Below, in pieces: positions 29,391 through 38,700 of a stretch of DNA of 64,000 bases. Where the stretch lies: NCBI RefSeq assembly GCF_001050375.1, contig NZ_KQ130488.1, forward strand, positions 1-64,000, given 5' to 3'. Every line of letters starts with the position of its first letter. The first letter of the stretch is position 1. The translations under genes and the position numbers were made by a program. The notes beneath the pieces were generated by a model. The model was not told where the DNA came from and did not search any database. It saw only the letters and a program-made list of their open reading frames with translations. The stretch is from Catenovulum maritimum (GTDB lineage: Bacteria; Pseudomonadota; Gammaproteobacteria; Enterobacterales; Alteromonadaceae).

Positions 29391-31001
29391 ATGTCCATTA
29401 AAACCAAACAGCTAACTTCCTTATTATTCATTTTAGGACTTACCGCTTGTTCAAATTCAGCAGCACCGGTAAAAAATATGACCCAATATACTGAGTTAGA
29501 TGCCCTGCTCCCGGATGAACCTAAGTTACCCACAAACGTCTGCATAAACTTATCTGCAAAACTAAAATATTCTAATTGGGTTTTAGCGGACGAAGTTGAT
29601 CAAGACCCTAAAGATTCATCACCCGATTCAAACCGATTACAACAAGCATTAAATAACTGCCCTGCTGGTTCCGCGGTTAAACTTGTTAAAGATCAGCAAG
29701 GCAATAACGCCTTTTTATCTGGCCCTTTCACCATACCTTCTGGAGTGACATTGTGGGTAGATAAAGAAGTAAAACTATTCGCGTCTCGCAGCCCAGCTGA
29801 TTACGACTTAGGCGATGGCGTTTGCGGTGACGCCCTGCCAAAAATTAAAAATCGATGTAAACCTTGGATCTATGCCAAAAATACAGTGAATAGCGGCATT
29901 GTTGGTGAAGGTACACTCGATGCTAGAGGCGGATCGGTTTTAACCTCTGGTAACAGGGCATATCAAACAACTTGGTGGGATCTTTCAATGCAAAGTAAAG
30001 CCAAAGTCAAACTTGAGCAAAACAATCCAAGAATGATCCAAATTGACGACAGTAAAGACTTTACTTTTTATAAAATAAACCTACAAAATGCGGCTAAGTT
30101 TCACGTAGGCAGCAAACGCGTAGATGGCTTAATCGCTTGGGGTGTTAAATTATTAACGCCTTCACTCGCTTATACCAACCCAGGTTACCAATGCGCAGAA
30201 GAAGATTTACCTCGCCCAGGAAAACTGGATAAACCGAGCACCTGTTTTATCCCTGAGTTGGTTAAAAATACCGATGGTATTGATCCAGGAACCAGCAAAA
30301 ATGTCACCTTAGCTTATTCCTTTGTCAGCACAGGTGATGACAATGTCGCGATAAAATCAGGCAAAGAATCTAATCGTCCCGCGACCGAAAACCACTTATA
30401 CGCACACAACTACTTTTATTACGGTCATGGTATGTCAATTGGTAGTGAAACCGACGCTGGTGTTCATAATATAAAAGTATGGAATTTAGTGCTAGATGGC
30501 CAAGACAGTGGTCATGGCGTTGGCATCAGAATTAAATCGGATGGCAAGCGAGGTGGCAATATTAGTAATGTTTTATATCAAGATGTTTGTATGCGTAGAA
30601 CCAAAGATTCTTTAGTTTTTAGCCCATATTATAGCTCAACTAAAAAGACTAATTTACCTCCAAATATGTTCGATATAAAAGTCAAAAACTTCCATTACGT
30701 TGATTACCCTGGTGCAAAATACAATAAGGCAAAAATTAACTTTAGTGGTTATAAAAATAACCAATTGGTCAACCCACTAAAAATTACACTCGACAATATT
30801 GTCTTTGATACTCAACCTATTGTACGCGATAAGCATCATCACAACATAGAATACACAATTGGTACAAGGGGCACAGTTAACTTCCCATTTATTGAATCAG
30901 ACTCAATCAGCGTAACAGATAACTCAAGCCTGCCTGCAGAAGCAATCGCTTGCCCAGAAGCTAAATTTATAAAATTTCCAGCCCCAGACTCCCCTATTTA
31001 A
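29391..31001 (+). CDS. GH28 polygalacturonase-like lipoprotein
   Basis: A 536-aa lipoprotein (lipobox LTAC, Cys20) with a right-handed beta-helix glycoside hydrolase family 28 domain. All four GH28 motifs are visible: NTDGID (from residue 293), GDDNVAI (315), GHGMSIGSE (345) and RIKSD (about 379). They supply the three catalytic Asp residues and the His/Arg/Lys of the substrate site. The likely substrate is a galacturonan or rhamnogalacturonan chain of pectin; exo versus endo action cannot be told. It heads a plus-strand group with a CE12 esterase and a GH43 enzyme. Confidence 0.92.
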   Translation: MSIKTKQLTSLLFILGLTACSNSAAPVKNMTQYTELDALLPDEPKLPTNVCINLSAKLKYSNWVLADEVDQDPKDSSPDSNRLQQALNNCPAGSAVKLVKDQQGNNAFLSGPFTIPSGVTLWVDKEVKLFASRSPADYDLGDGVCGDALPKIKNRCKPWIYAKNTVNSGIVGEGTLDARGGSVLTSGNRAYQTTWWDLSMQSKAKVKLEQNNPRMIQIDDSKDFTFYKINLQNAAKFHVGSKRVDGLIAWGVKLLTPSLAYTNPGYQCAEEDLPRPGKLDKPSTCFIPELVKNTDGIDPGTSKNVTLAYSFVSTGDDNVAIKSGKESNRPATENHLYAHNYFYYGHGMSIGSETDAGVHNIKVWNLVLDGQDSGHGVGIRIKSDGKRGGNISNVLYQDVCMRRTKDSLVFSPYYSSTKKTNLPPNMFDIKVKNFHYVDYPGAKYNKAKINFSGYKNNQLVNPLKITLDNIVFDTQPIVRDKHHHNIEYTIGTRGTVNFPFIESDSISVTDNSSLPAEAIACPEAKFIKFPAPDSPI

Positions 31002-31029
31002 CCCCTTTGAATAGGCGAGTCCTAACGAC

Positions 31030-31067
31030 CCAGAGTGATGCCCTGCTCTGGGGTTGTCATAACAACA
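31030..31067 (+). repeat. Tandem hairpins between the GH28 and CE12 genes
   Basis: CCCAGAG/CTCTGGG (31030-31053) is followed at once by GTTGT/ACAAC (31054-31067). No T run follows, so they more likely shape mRNA processing or differential stability within the operon than end it. Confidence 0.5.
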
Positions 31068-31082
31068 AATGGAATCCGGATA

Positions 31083-31832
31083 ATGACTAAATCCATATTT
31101 AAAATTATATTCACTCTGATTTGCTTAACCCAATCAATACAAGTCTCTGCTACTACTTTATTTTTAGCAGGAGACTCAACTATGCAAGACGTAGATCCCG
31201 AGCGAGGGCCTGATTTTGGCTGGGGGCAATTGCTTCCCATTTATCTCTCGGATAACTCAGCGCTAAAAATAGAAAATCATGCCAAAGGGGGACGCAGCAC
31301 TAAAACTTTTCTCTCAGAAAAAAGATGGCAAACCATATTAGATAAGCTCAAGAAAGACGACTGGGTATTAATTCAATTTGGTCATAATGATGCCTCATAC
31401 CAAAAACAAGAAAGGTATACCGCACCTGTAGATTACAAGGCAAACTTAATAAGATTTACTCAAGAGGTAAAAGCTAAAGGCGCTCATCCAGTGCTGATTA
31501 CACCTGTGATGCGACGCTACTTCGACAACCAAGGTAAACTGAAAGATGCTCATGGTATATACCCAAGTTTAGTGCGTGAAGCGGCAGTAGAAACTAACAC
31601 ACCTTTAATCGATTTGTTTAAAACCAGCTGTGCTTTATTACTAGAATATGGCCCTGAAAAATCGGCTGTATTATATATGAGTGTGAAACCGGGCGAACAT
31701 CCTAGATATCCCGAAGGTAAAATAGATAAAACCCATTTTTCAAAAACAGGCGCCATTGAAGTAGCTAAACTCGTCGTTACCGAGTTACAACAAAAATCCA
31801 TCCAGCCTCTGGCTAACTTTTTTCAACTTTAA
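31083..31832 (+). CDS. CE12 rhamnogalacturonan acetylesterase (SGNH hydrolase)
   Basis: A secreted 249-aa esterase. The start at 31083 gives a signal peptide (cleavage near QVSA-TT); the frame extends 16 codons upstream but without signal character. The SGNH blocks are present: FLAGDSTMQ (Ser nucleophile), NHAKGGRST (Gly), IQFGHNDAS (Asn) and DKTHFSKTGA (Asp and His). Family CE12 enzymes remove acetyl groups from rhamnogalacturonan so that GH28 and others can cut. It lies 81 bases after the GH28 gene and is probably co-transcribed. Confidence 0.9.
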   Translation: MTKSIFKIIFTLICLTQSIQVSATTLFLAGDSTMQDVDPERGPDFGWGQLLPIYLSDNSALKIENHAKGGRSTKTFLSEKRWQTILDKLKKDDWVLIQFGHNDASYQKQERYTAPVDYKANLIRFTQEVKAKGAHPVLITPVMRRYFDNQGKLKDAHGIYPSLVREAAVETNTPLIDLFKTSCALLLEYGPEKSAVLYMSVKPGEHPRYPEGKIDKTHFSKTGAIEVAKLVVTELQQKSIQPLANFFQL

Positions 31833-32107
31833 AATAAAATGCAAACTGCTTGCATGAACAGAGTGGAGACGCCTGTTCATGCCCTACTCAATAACATTCT
31901 GTAATTTAGTATATTTCCTGCCATCAAACCTCAATCACACACGAGCATTCAGTTCATTTCAAAGCCACGAGCAGTAATACATCCAATAAAAATAACACTT
32001 TCACCTTGATAAATAATAATACTATAGTATCTTATTATTGTTTTTAACATTAAAAACATATTTCTTACAACCTTAATCCTATAATCATAAAAGTTTTTGG
32101 AGGCTCC

Positions 32108-33523
32108 ATGCACTCAGCACGCAATACAATGTTTGGTTTCGCTTGTGGTTTATTATCATTCGCGAGCTGGCAATCTTGTGCAATAGACAGCGGCGTTTAC
32201 ACAATATCTTCAAAACATACAGGGCAGTTAGTAGAAGTTGGCGGCGCAAACGCAAGTGACGGCGCAAATATTAATCAGTGGCCAAGTAATGGTCACGACA
32301 CTCAAAAATGGTTGGTTACCCCAACAGATGACGGTTACTACTCACTTATTAATTTAAGCAGTGGTAAAGCGATGGAAATTTATAACTTCGACACAGAGAA
32401 TGGCGGAAATGTTACCCAATGGGAATACTGGGGTGGTGATGCGCAAAAGTGGGAAGTGAATGATCTAGGTAATAATGAATATTACTTAGTCAATAAAAAT
32501 AGTGGTAAGGCCTTAGATTTACTAGGCTTTTCGACTGATAACGGCGCTAATATAGGCCAATGGCAATATTCAGGTAATAATGCCCAACGTTGGACTATGA
32601 CTAAAGTCGGCAGCATAGAAAATGCACCTTGGGACCCTTCAACAACCAATGGCGCTGCTAACCACTGGGCATTATCAGGTAATCTTGTTACCCATGACCC
32701 AACAATTGGTTATGAAAATGGTACTTGGTGGTTATTTCAAACTGGACCTGGCATTTATGGAAAGTGGTCTTCTGACGGTGTAAATTGGAATGGCGCAGCT
32801 CCCATTTTTCCAAATGGTTTAAACTGGTGGCAACAATATGTACCTGAGCATGATGGTATGGATATTTGGGCTCCAGAGCTCAAACACTATAATGGACGTG
32901 CTTACTTGTATTACTCGGTTTCAACTTTTGGTTCTCGCGTATCTGCTATTGGTTTAGCTTCAGCATCTAGTGTTTCTGCTGGTGATTGGCAAGACGAAGG
33001 TGTCGTTGTTAATACTACAAATAGTAACAATTATAACGCTATTGATCCCGATTTAGTGCTAGATAAAAACGGGGCTCCTTGGCTAGTTTTTGGTTCATGG
33101 AACTCTGGGATAAAGCTCAAGCGTATTAATCCCATAACAATGAAACCTTATGGTTCTTTGTATTCTTTAGCAAGCCGTTCTGGCGGTATTGAAGCGCCGA
33201 CCGTTATTTACCGACAAGGTTATTACTATCTATTTGTGTCTATTGGAAAATGTTGTGCTGGTGTCGATAGTACATACCAAATTGCCTACGGTCGTTCGAC
33301 AGACATTAGAGGCCCATATTTAGATAAAAACGGGGTAGATATGATGAGCAGCGGCGGCTCTATTTTAGATGCGGGTAACAATGTTTGGGTTGGTCCTGGA
33401 GGCCAAGACATCTTAAACACAGACGTTATTGTTCGTCATGCTTACGATGCAAATGATAATGGCACACCTAAGCTATTGATTAGCACATTAAACTGGGATT
33501 CTAGCGGCTGGCCACGCTATTAA
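32108..33523 (+). CDS. CBM13-like lectin domain plus GH43 arabinanase-like enzyme
   Basis: A secreted 471-aa enzyme with GGAGG 5 bases before the ATG. After the signal peptide (SCAIDSG region) a ricin-type beta-trefoil (residues about 24-160) has three QxW repeats (QWPSNGHDTQKW, QWEYWGGDAQKW, QWQYSGNNAQRW). The five-bladed propeller of GH43 (about 175-471) has the three catalytic acids in VTHDPTIGY, AIDPDLVL and GIEAPTVIY. The sequence resembles endo-alpha-1,5-L-arabinanases that cut the arabinan side chains of pectin. It has its own 275-base upstream region and a strong terminator. Confidence 0.9.
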   Translation: MHSARNTMFGFACGLLSFASWQSCAIDSGVYTISSKHTGQLVEVGGANASDGANINQWPSNGHDTQKWLVTPTDDGYYSLINLSSGKAMEIYNFDTENGGNVTQWEYWGGDAQKWEVNDLGNNEYYLVNKNSGKALDLLGFSTDNGANIGQWQYSGNNAQRWTMTKVGSIENAPWDPSTTNGAANHWALSGNLVTHDPTIGYENGTWWLFQTGPGIYGKWSSDGVNWNGAAPIFPNGLNWWQQYVPEHDGMDIWAPELKHYNGRAYLYYSVSTFGSRVSAIGLASASSVSAGDWQDEGVVVNTTNSNNYNAIDPDLVLDKNGAPWLVFGSWNSGIKLKRINPITMKPYGSLYSLASRSGGIEAPTVIYRQGYYYLFVSIGKCCAGVDSTYQIAYGRSTDIRGPYLDKNGVDMMSSGGSILDAGNNVWVGPGGQDILNTDVIVRHAYDANDNGTPKLLISTLNWDSSGWPRY

Positions 33524-33542
33524 TTTAGGCTATAAACTGACT

Positions 33543-33566
33543 GGGCACATATTATGTGCCCTTTTT
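33543..33566 (+). terminator. Rho-independent terminator of the GH43 gene
   Basis: GGGCACAT and ATGTGCCC form a perfect 8-bp stem with a 3-nt loop and are followed by five T residues, 20 bases after the stop codon. Confidence 0.92.
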
Positions 33567-33612
33567 CTCTCGGTGTTTTTTACTATTAATCTAGCTAAAT
33601 AAACACATCAAG

Positions 33613-34863
33613 TTAAATGCATCTTATTTTGGGAATATCCAACCATCGAGTTGTATATTGAGGCGATAATAAAGCCCTACGCATTTTCCATTGACTCACT
33701 TGCTCTGCGCTTGAAATATATAAAGTACCTTGCCCATATTTATGGTTAATTGCATCATAAGAACGCATCAACAAATCTTTTTCTCTACTCAATTCGAATA
33801 AATCAAACTGAGTGAAACTAGCATTAACTAACTCTAGTGCTCCCAAGCCGCACTTATAAAATTGAATGTTAGGCAAATAAATTTGATCGACCAAGGCTGA
33901 AACTGCATTGGCAATATTTAAACTGTCACTGGTTGGTGTAACGAAATCGTGTATATATTCTCGCTTTATATAGGCAGGATCAAACCGAGAGGTATGAGCA
34001 AATATTAATAACCTTTTCACCTTTGAATTTTGTTGTCTTAATTTTCGTCCAATAATATCAGCATGGGTAATTAATGCTGAGTTAAGGTTAAATTTATCCG
34101 TAACTCTTTGGCCAAAGCTTCGTGTTGAAAAGATTTCTTTTTTGGGTTGTTTAACTTCGTCCCAACTAAAACAAACTTCGCCATTCAGCTCTCGTACCGT
34201 TTTTTCTAATACCACAGAATGGAAATCTCGCATTTTTTTAGCGCTTTGTTGAGCAAGCTCCCACGCATTAGATAAACCAAGTAAAGCTAAGCGTTTAGAT
34301 AACCTGGAACCAATTCCCCAAATATCTGCCAGCTTCATTTGTTTCAATATGTATTCAGCTTGTTCCAAGTTATCAATAACAGCAACTCCATTAAAGCCAA
34401 CTAACTTTTTAGCGGCATGGTTAGCGACTTTAGCCAAAGTTGGAGTCATGCCAAAACCAACGCCTACAGGTAACTTAGTTTCGCGCCATACCGTGCTGCG
34501 GATCAGCTCACCGTATTCACGCCAATTACCTAATTTTTGACTAAATAATAAAAAGGATTCATCAATTGAGTAAACATGTTGCTCCGAACAGAATCGTCCA
34601 ATCACAGCCATCATTCGGGCGGATAAATCAGCATAGAGTTCATAATTTGAAGAACGCACCACAACATTATGCTGATCTAAATACTTTTTTAACTTAAAGT
34701 AAGGCTCAAATTTTGGGATATTTAAAGTTTTAGCAATTGGGCAGACCGCGCAGATACAGCCATCGTTGTTTGTGAGCACAACAACAGGTTTATGACGTAT
34801 GCTTGGATCAAATACTTTTTCAGCTGAAGCGTAAAAAGAGACAGCGTCGACTAACGCATACAT
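33613..34863 (-). CDS. umuC: DNA polymerase V catalytic subunit UmuC
   Basis: Y-family translesion polymerase, 416 aa. The catalytic acids are in MYALVDAVSFYAS (Asp6) and VYSIDESFLLFS (Asp/Glu near residue 100), with the steric-gate region SFYAS and the thumb helix-hairpin-helix ADIWGIGSRLSKRLALLG. The C-terminal little-finger domain and the UmuC-specific tail (about 360-416) are present. The start overlaps the end of umuD by 13 bases, so the pair is translationally coupled. Induced through the LexA box in front of umuD. Confidence 0.95.
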   Translation of the reverse strand: MYALVDAVSFYASAEKVFDPSIRHKPVVVLTNNDGCICAVCPIAKTLNIPKFEPYFKLKKYLDQHNVVVRSSNYELYADLSARMMAVIGRFCSEQHVYSIDESFLLFSQKLGNWREYGELIRSTVWRETKLPVGVGFGMTPTLAKVANHAAKKLVGFNGVAVIDNLEQAEYILKQMKLADIWGIGSRLSKRLALLGLSNAWELAQQSAKKMRDFHSVVLEKTVRELNGEVCFSWDEVKQPKKEIFSTRSFGQRVTDKFNLNSALITHADIIGRKLRQQNSKVKRLLIFAHTSRFDPAYIKREYIHDFVTPTSDSLNIANAVSALVDQIYLPNIQFYKCGLGALELVNASFTQFDLFELSREKDLLMRSYDAINHKYGQGTLYISSAEQVSQWKMRRALLSPQYTTRWLDIPKIRCI

Positions 34864-35279
34864 TCGGTTAACTCATGAAATGGCATATCGTGATTTCTAA
34901 TTGAACATACAACGACGCCTTCTATTCTAAACTCATCTATTTCAGAAATAGAAACTGGCTTATAAACTGTATTCGCCGATAGTAAAACACGACGGTTTTT
35001 ATCTAATAACTTACAAATAAACTCCCCGTTGTAATTGGCGACAATCACACTCATTTGCTTAGTATTAACTGCTCTATCAACTATCAGTAAATCCTTATCG
35101 AAAATTCCAACCCCTTGCATTGAATCACCGCAGGCAATGCCGATAAAGGTAGCTTCTGGATGCTTAATCAGTAGTTGATCTAAAGACAAACCTAACTGAG
35201 TGTATTCAGCTGCCGGCGATTCAAAACCAACAATGCCAGCACTCGCATAAATAGGAACGACTTTCATTTTACCCGCCAA
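34851..35279 (-). CDS. umuD: UmuD-like autoprotease subunit of DNA polymerase V
   Basis: A 142-aa LexA/UmuD-family serine protease that self-cleaves with RecA help to form the active Pol V subunit. The Ser53 of CGDSMQG and Lys90 of GEFICKLL keep the 37-residue spacing of E. coli Ser60/Lys97. By alignment with the E. coli site (Cys24-Gly25, followed by FPSPAADY) the scissile bond is Val17-Gly18 before FESPAAEY, instead of the usual Cys/Ala-Gly. The N-terminal arm is 7 residues shorter. It overlaps umuC by 13 bases. Confidence 0.94.
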   Translation of the reverse strand: MAGKMKVVPIYASAGIVGFESPAAEYTQLGLSLDQLLIKHPEATFIGIACGDSMQGVGIFDKDLLIVDRAVNTKQMSVIVANYNGEFICKLLDKNRRVLLSANTVYKPVSISEIDEFRIEGVVVCSIRNHDMPFHELTECMR

Positions 35280-35284
35280 ATTAA

Positions 35285-35300
35285 CTGTATATAAAAACAG
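35285..35300 (-). promoter_or_regulatory. LexA (SOS) box of umuDC
   Basis: CTGTATATAAAAACAG fits CTGT-N8-ACAG exactly and sits within a longer AACTGT...ACAGTA palindrome. It ends 6 bases upstream of the umuD start and lies next to a TATTAT -10-like hexamer, so bound LexA would block transcription. Confidence 0.92.
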
Positions 35301-35384
35301 TATAATAGCAAAGAAGATTTATTTCACCTAAACTTGCTGCAGGTATAAATAAATAGCCCCAATGTGGAATAATAACTTGCTTGC

Positions 35385-35408
35385 TTGATTGATTGATTGA
35401 TTGATTGA
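35385..35408. repeat. Tetranucleotide repeat (TTGA)6
   Basis: Six perfect TTGA units, preceded by two TTGC units at 35377-35384. They lie in non-coding DNA about 85 bases upstream of the umuDC LexA box. Such tracts slip in number, but no reading frame is affected here. Confidence 0.85.
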
Positions 35409-35464
35409 GGGACATTTTTAATAACTTCGTTGAAGTTAAATATTTTACTGTGGGGAAGCTAAAA

Positions 35465-35661
35465 AACCTGAACTCTGGATAACAACTTGCTTTCTATGGG
35501 CTATTTATCCTTATAACTGCGTTGAATTCGCTAGTAATAGCCAGCTATTACGTACACAAATTCGCCTTGCTCTAAGAATAATTACCTCCATAGAAGAGTT
35601 ATGAATAAACTTTGTTATAAATTACAAAGTATTAGCTAACTTGTTATCCAGAGTTCAGGTT
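35465..35661. mobile_element. MITE-like element with 21-bp terminal inverted repeats
   Basis: The ends (35465-35485 and 35641-35661) are a perfect 21-bp inverted repeat containing GAACTCTGGATAACAA. Inside are nested inverted repeats: TTCTATGG/CCATAGAA (35492-35499, 35588-35595) and the central GTAATAGC/GCTATTAC (35534-35541, 35544-35551). The 197-bp unit has no coding capacity. The flanks are A runs, so a target duplication cannot be read. A degenerate partial copy lies at 28113-28235. It could be a non-autonomous transposon or a large palindromic repeat family. Confidence 0.75.
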
Positions 35662-35738
35662 AAAAAGGAATTAAGAGATTAGCCTAAATACTGGAAAAGG
35701 ATTACCTCTCGTCATTACTAAATTCAAGTGTTAAATTT

Positions 35739-35766
35739 ACTGCCCTACAAAGACTTATAGGGCAGT
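35739..35766 (-). terminator. Terminator-like hairpin after the 1485-aa gene
   Basis: ACTGCCCTA and TAGGGCAGT form a perfect 9-bp stem with a 10-nt loop just beyond the stop codon. The following minus-strand sequence is AT-rich, without a long T run. Confidence 0.7.
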
Positions 35767-35775
35767 AAGGTAAGC

Positions 35776-38700
35776 TTAATTATTCGCAATTAATACAAAA
35801 TCATCTGCGTAATAATCACCGCCTTGGTTATTCCACATAAAGATATTATGCGTTTGCTCAGCATTACCCGTCGTGAAAGTTAAAGTATATAACTGATAAC
35901 CACCAGCATTGTTTACCTGTGCATTATCTAAGGTTGCACCTGTCGCTAAGTTGGTCACACCTAACCAGAAGCTTTGGCCGTTATTAGCTACTCGAGCATT
36001 AACTGTTAATGTGTATTGAGTATTAGCGGCTAAAGTAACATTGTAGTTAAAGCTCCCTGCTCCATCGACAAAGGCAACATTGTTACCACTATCCGCTTGT
36101 ACACTAGCTGCACCGTTTAATGTCCAGCCAGCTGAGCCATTACTAAAGTCTGAATTACCAATTAAATTATCTGTCACTATATCTAAAACAACTGAGTCAG
36201 ATAAATTATTCACTGTCGTCGCTGTAATGGTAACACTTCCTTCTGCTATGGCTGTGACAACCCCATTCGCATTAACTGTTGCAATATTATTGTTACTTGA
36301 TGTGTAGGTGACTGTATCATCGTCCACATTATTTGGCGTTACGTTTGCATTTAACTGAAGCGTGTCGCCAATCGTTAAACCTGCTTGTGATGAAGTTAGC
36401 TCAATTTGTGCTGGTAAACTAGCCTGCTCTCCAGCTACCAAGACAAAATCATCTGCATAATAATCGCCACCACCATTATTCCAAATAAAAATATTGTGCA
36501 ATCTTTGTGAACCTGCGGTTGTAAATGTCAGGGTATGCGTTTGATAACCTGTATTAGTCACACTTGTGCTCACTAAATTATTTGGTGCCGCGGCATTAGA
36601 TATATCCGTTACGCCAAGGTAAAAACTATCACCTTGGTTACCAACTCTAGCATTAACCGTTAGCGTATATTGAGTGTTTGCAGCTAGCGTAATATTGTAG
36701 TTAAAACTCCCCGCACCATCGACATACGCAACATTGTCGCCATTGTCATTTTGTACGCTTGCTGCACCATTTAACATCCAACCATTGGCGTTTGTTTCAA
36801 AGCCTGAATTAGCAATTAAATTTTCTGGGTGAAGGTTAATCACAACTGAATCCGACAGCTCAGGCGCTGCGACAGAAGTAGCTGTAATGGTTACTGCCTG
36901 AGTTGATGAAGTGGCGTGAGCAGTGACTAAACCATTCGCATTAACCGATAATAAGGCTGAATTACTAGATGTATAAGTCACTGAAGTATCTGTCGTATTA
37001 TTCGGTGTAAGATTAACATTCAGCTGAGCTGTTTCATTTAAACTTAAATCAGTCACAGGTGAAGTCAGCTCAATTTCCGTTGGTAACACAGGTCCAATTG
37101 TCTGCCCTACAAGATCAAAGTCATAAGCATAATAATCACCACCACCATTATTCCAAATAAAGATATTATGGTTTCTTTCACCAGCATAATTGGCCGTGGT
37201 AAAAGTTAAAGTCTGCAATTGATAGCTAGTATCAGTAATTGGTGTATTACCTAGATTTGTCGTGCTGACTAAGTCAGTCACACCAAGCCAGAAGCTCTCA
37301 CCTTGATTCGCAACTCGTGCCATTGCGGTTAAGGTATACTGTGTATTGCCCGACAGAGCTAGGTTCAAATTAAAGCTACCTGCACCGTCAATATGAGCAA
37401 CATTATTGTATCCATTATCTGTGATCACATTAGTATTACCAGCAGTTGTCCATTCTGCGCTGCCAGGTTGTGGCAGTGAAGCATCTGAATCACAAGGATC
37501 ACATGGACTACAAGGTTGGCAACCACCACCTCCATTATCATTGTCATTACCAGGTTCTCCCTCAGGTAAAATTAAATTATCGATATTAAAACCTTGAGGT
37601 GGTGCAACAAAAGCTTGGGCTGGTATGCCCTGACCTAACCAGTTTTCAGGAATATTACCAAACACTAAAGCATCAGGCTGCATAGGCTGACGACGTCGAT
37701 CATCTGGTGCATTAACCGAATTATCTAATGTTAAAGCGGCAATACTAAGTGTCGGGCGCTCATTAACTGGTTCCATGTGACAACTTAAACAAAATGCATT
37801 TTGCGATGAATCAGGTCTAGGATGGTTTCTTAACAAAGGGCCTTCAGGAAAGTTAATACTTTCACGTACACTAACAAGACCATTTGGAATATTGCCTAAA
37901 TGCGCTGCGTAATCAGCAGTATAGTCATGGTAGCAAACATATTCTGGGTAACTAGTTTCGTTGTTATCAGCTAGCGTATTAGTAATTTCAGCATGTGTAC
38001 TAGCAGGATAACTTGCTGCCATATTTTGCCAATTATTTTCAGCATTTGCTGTCACACCGGTTAAAGTACCATTAGCATGATTACACGCCACTTCCGCATT
38101 CACCTCTTCCGCTAAAATTTTAAATTCATCAATCCAGCCTCTAAAACCAGTCGCATCACCTTGCCCAACTAATAAATTACCTGGTGTTAATTGAAATAGC
38201 GCTAAATTGTTGGCGGTTGAAAAAGTATCAATCGTCATACCGTTTATATAAGTACGAATATCTGTATTGCCATTCGTTAACTGGAACGCAATATGCGACC
38301 AAGCATTGGCTGAAATTTCAATTGGTGAAGTAATGACATGTAATTGAGCACCCGCAGCATTAAAAAATACAATTTGATCATTACCACGTAAACGAATTTC
38401 ACTACCATCAGGGAATGACATCAAGTTACGCGTACCACCTGTATCTCTAGGGTCAACAAAAATGCTGTAATACCAGTTTGAGGCTAAAACATTACGATTT
38501 TGAGCCGCAATCGTAAATTCAATACCATCGTTTTGTCCATCTAACCACAAGCCTTTACCATGAATACCACCATTGCTAATAGGTTCAACCCTTGCATCTG
38601 AGTTGTTCACGTTTTCTAATAAACGCCCGCGATCAGGAATAATCCACTCATTAGTTGGAATTGTTCCATTTAAATTAGGTCGACCACCTGTCGCTGCGTT

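Noticed and set aside
35377-35661. A CRISPR array or integron attachment site in the repeat-rich region
   Set aside because: There is a simple TTGA tract and one inverted-repeat element; no regularly spaced direct repeats, cas genes or integrase are present.
35465-35661. An insertion sequence encoding a transposase
   Set aside because: The 197-bp unit has no coding frame, so at most it is non-autonomous.
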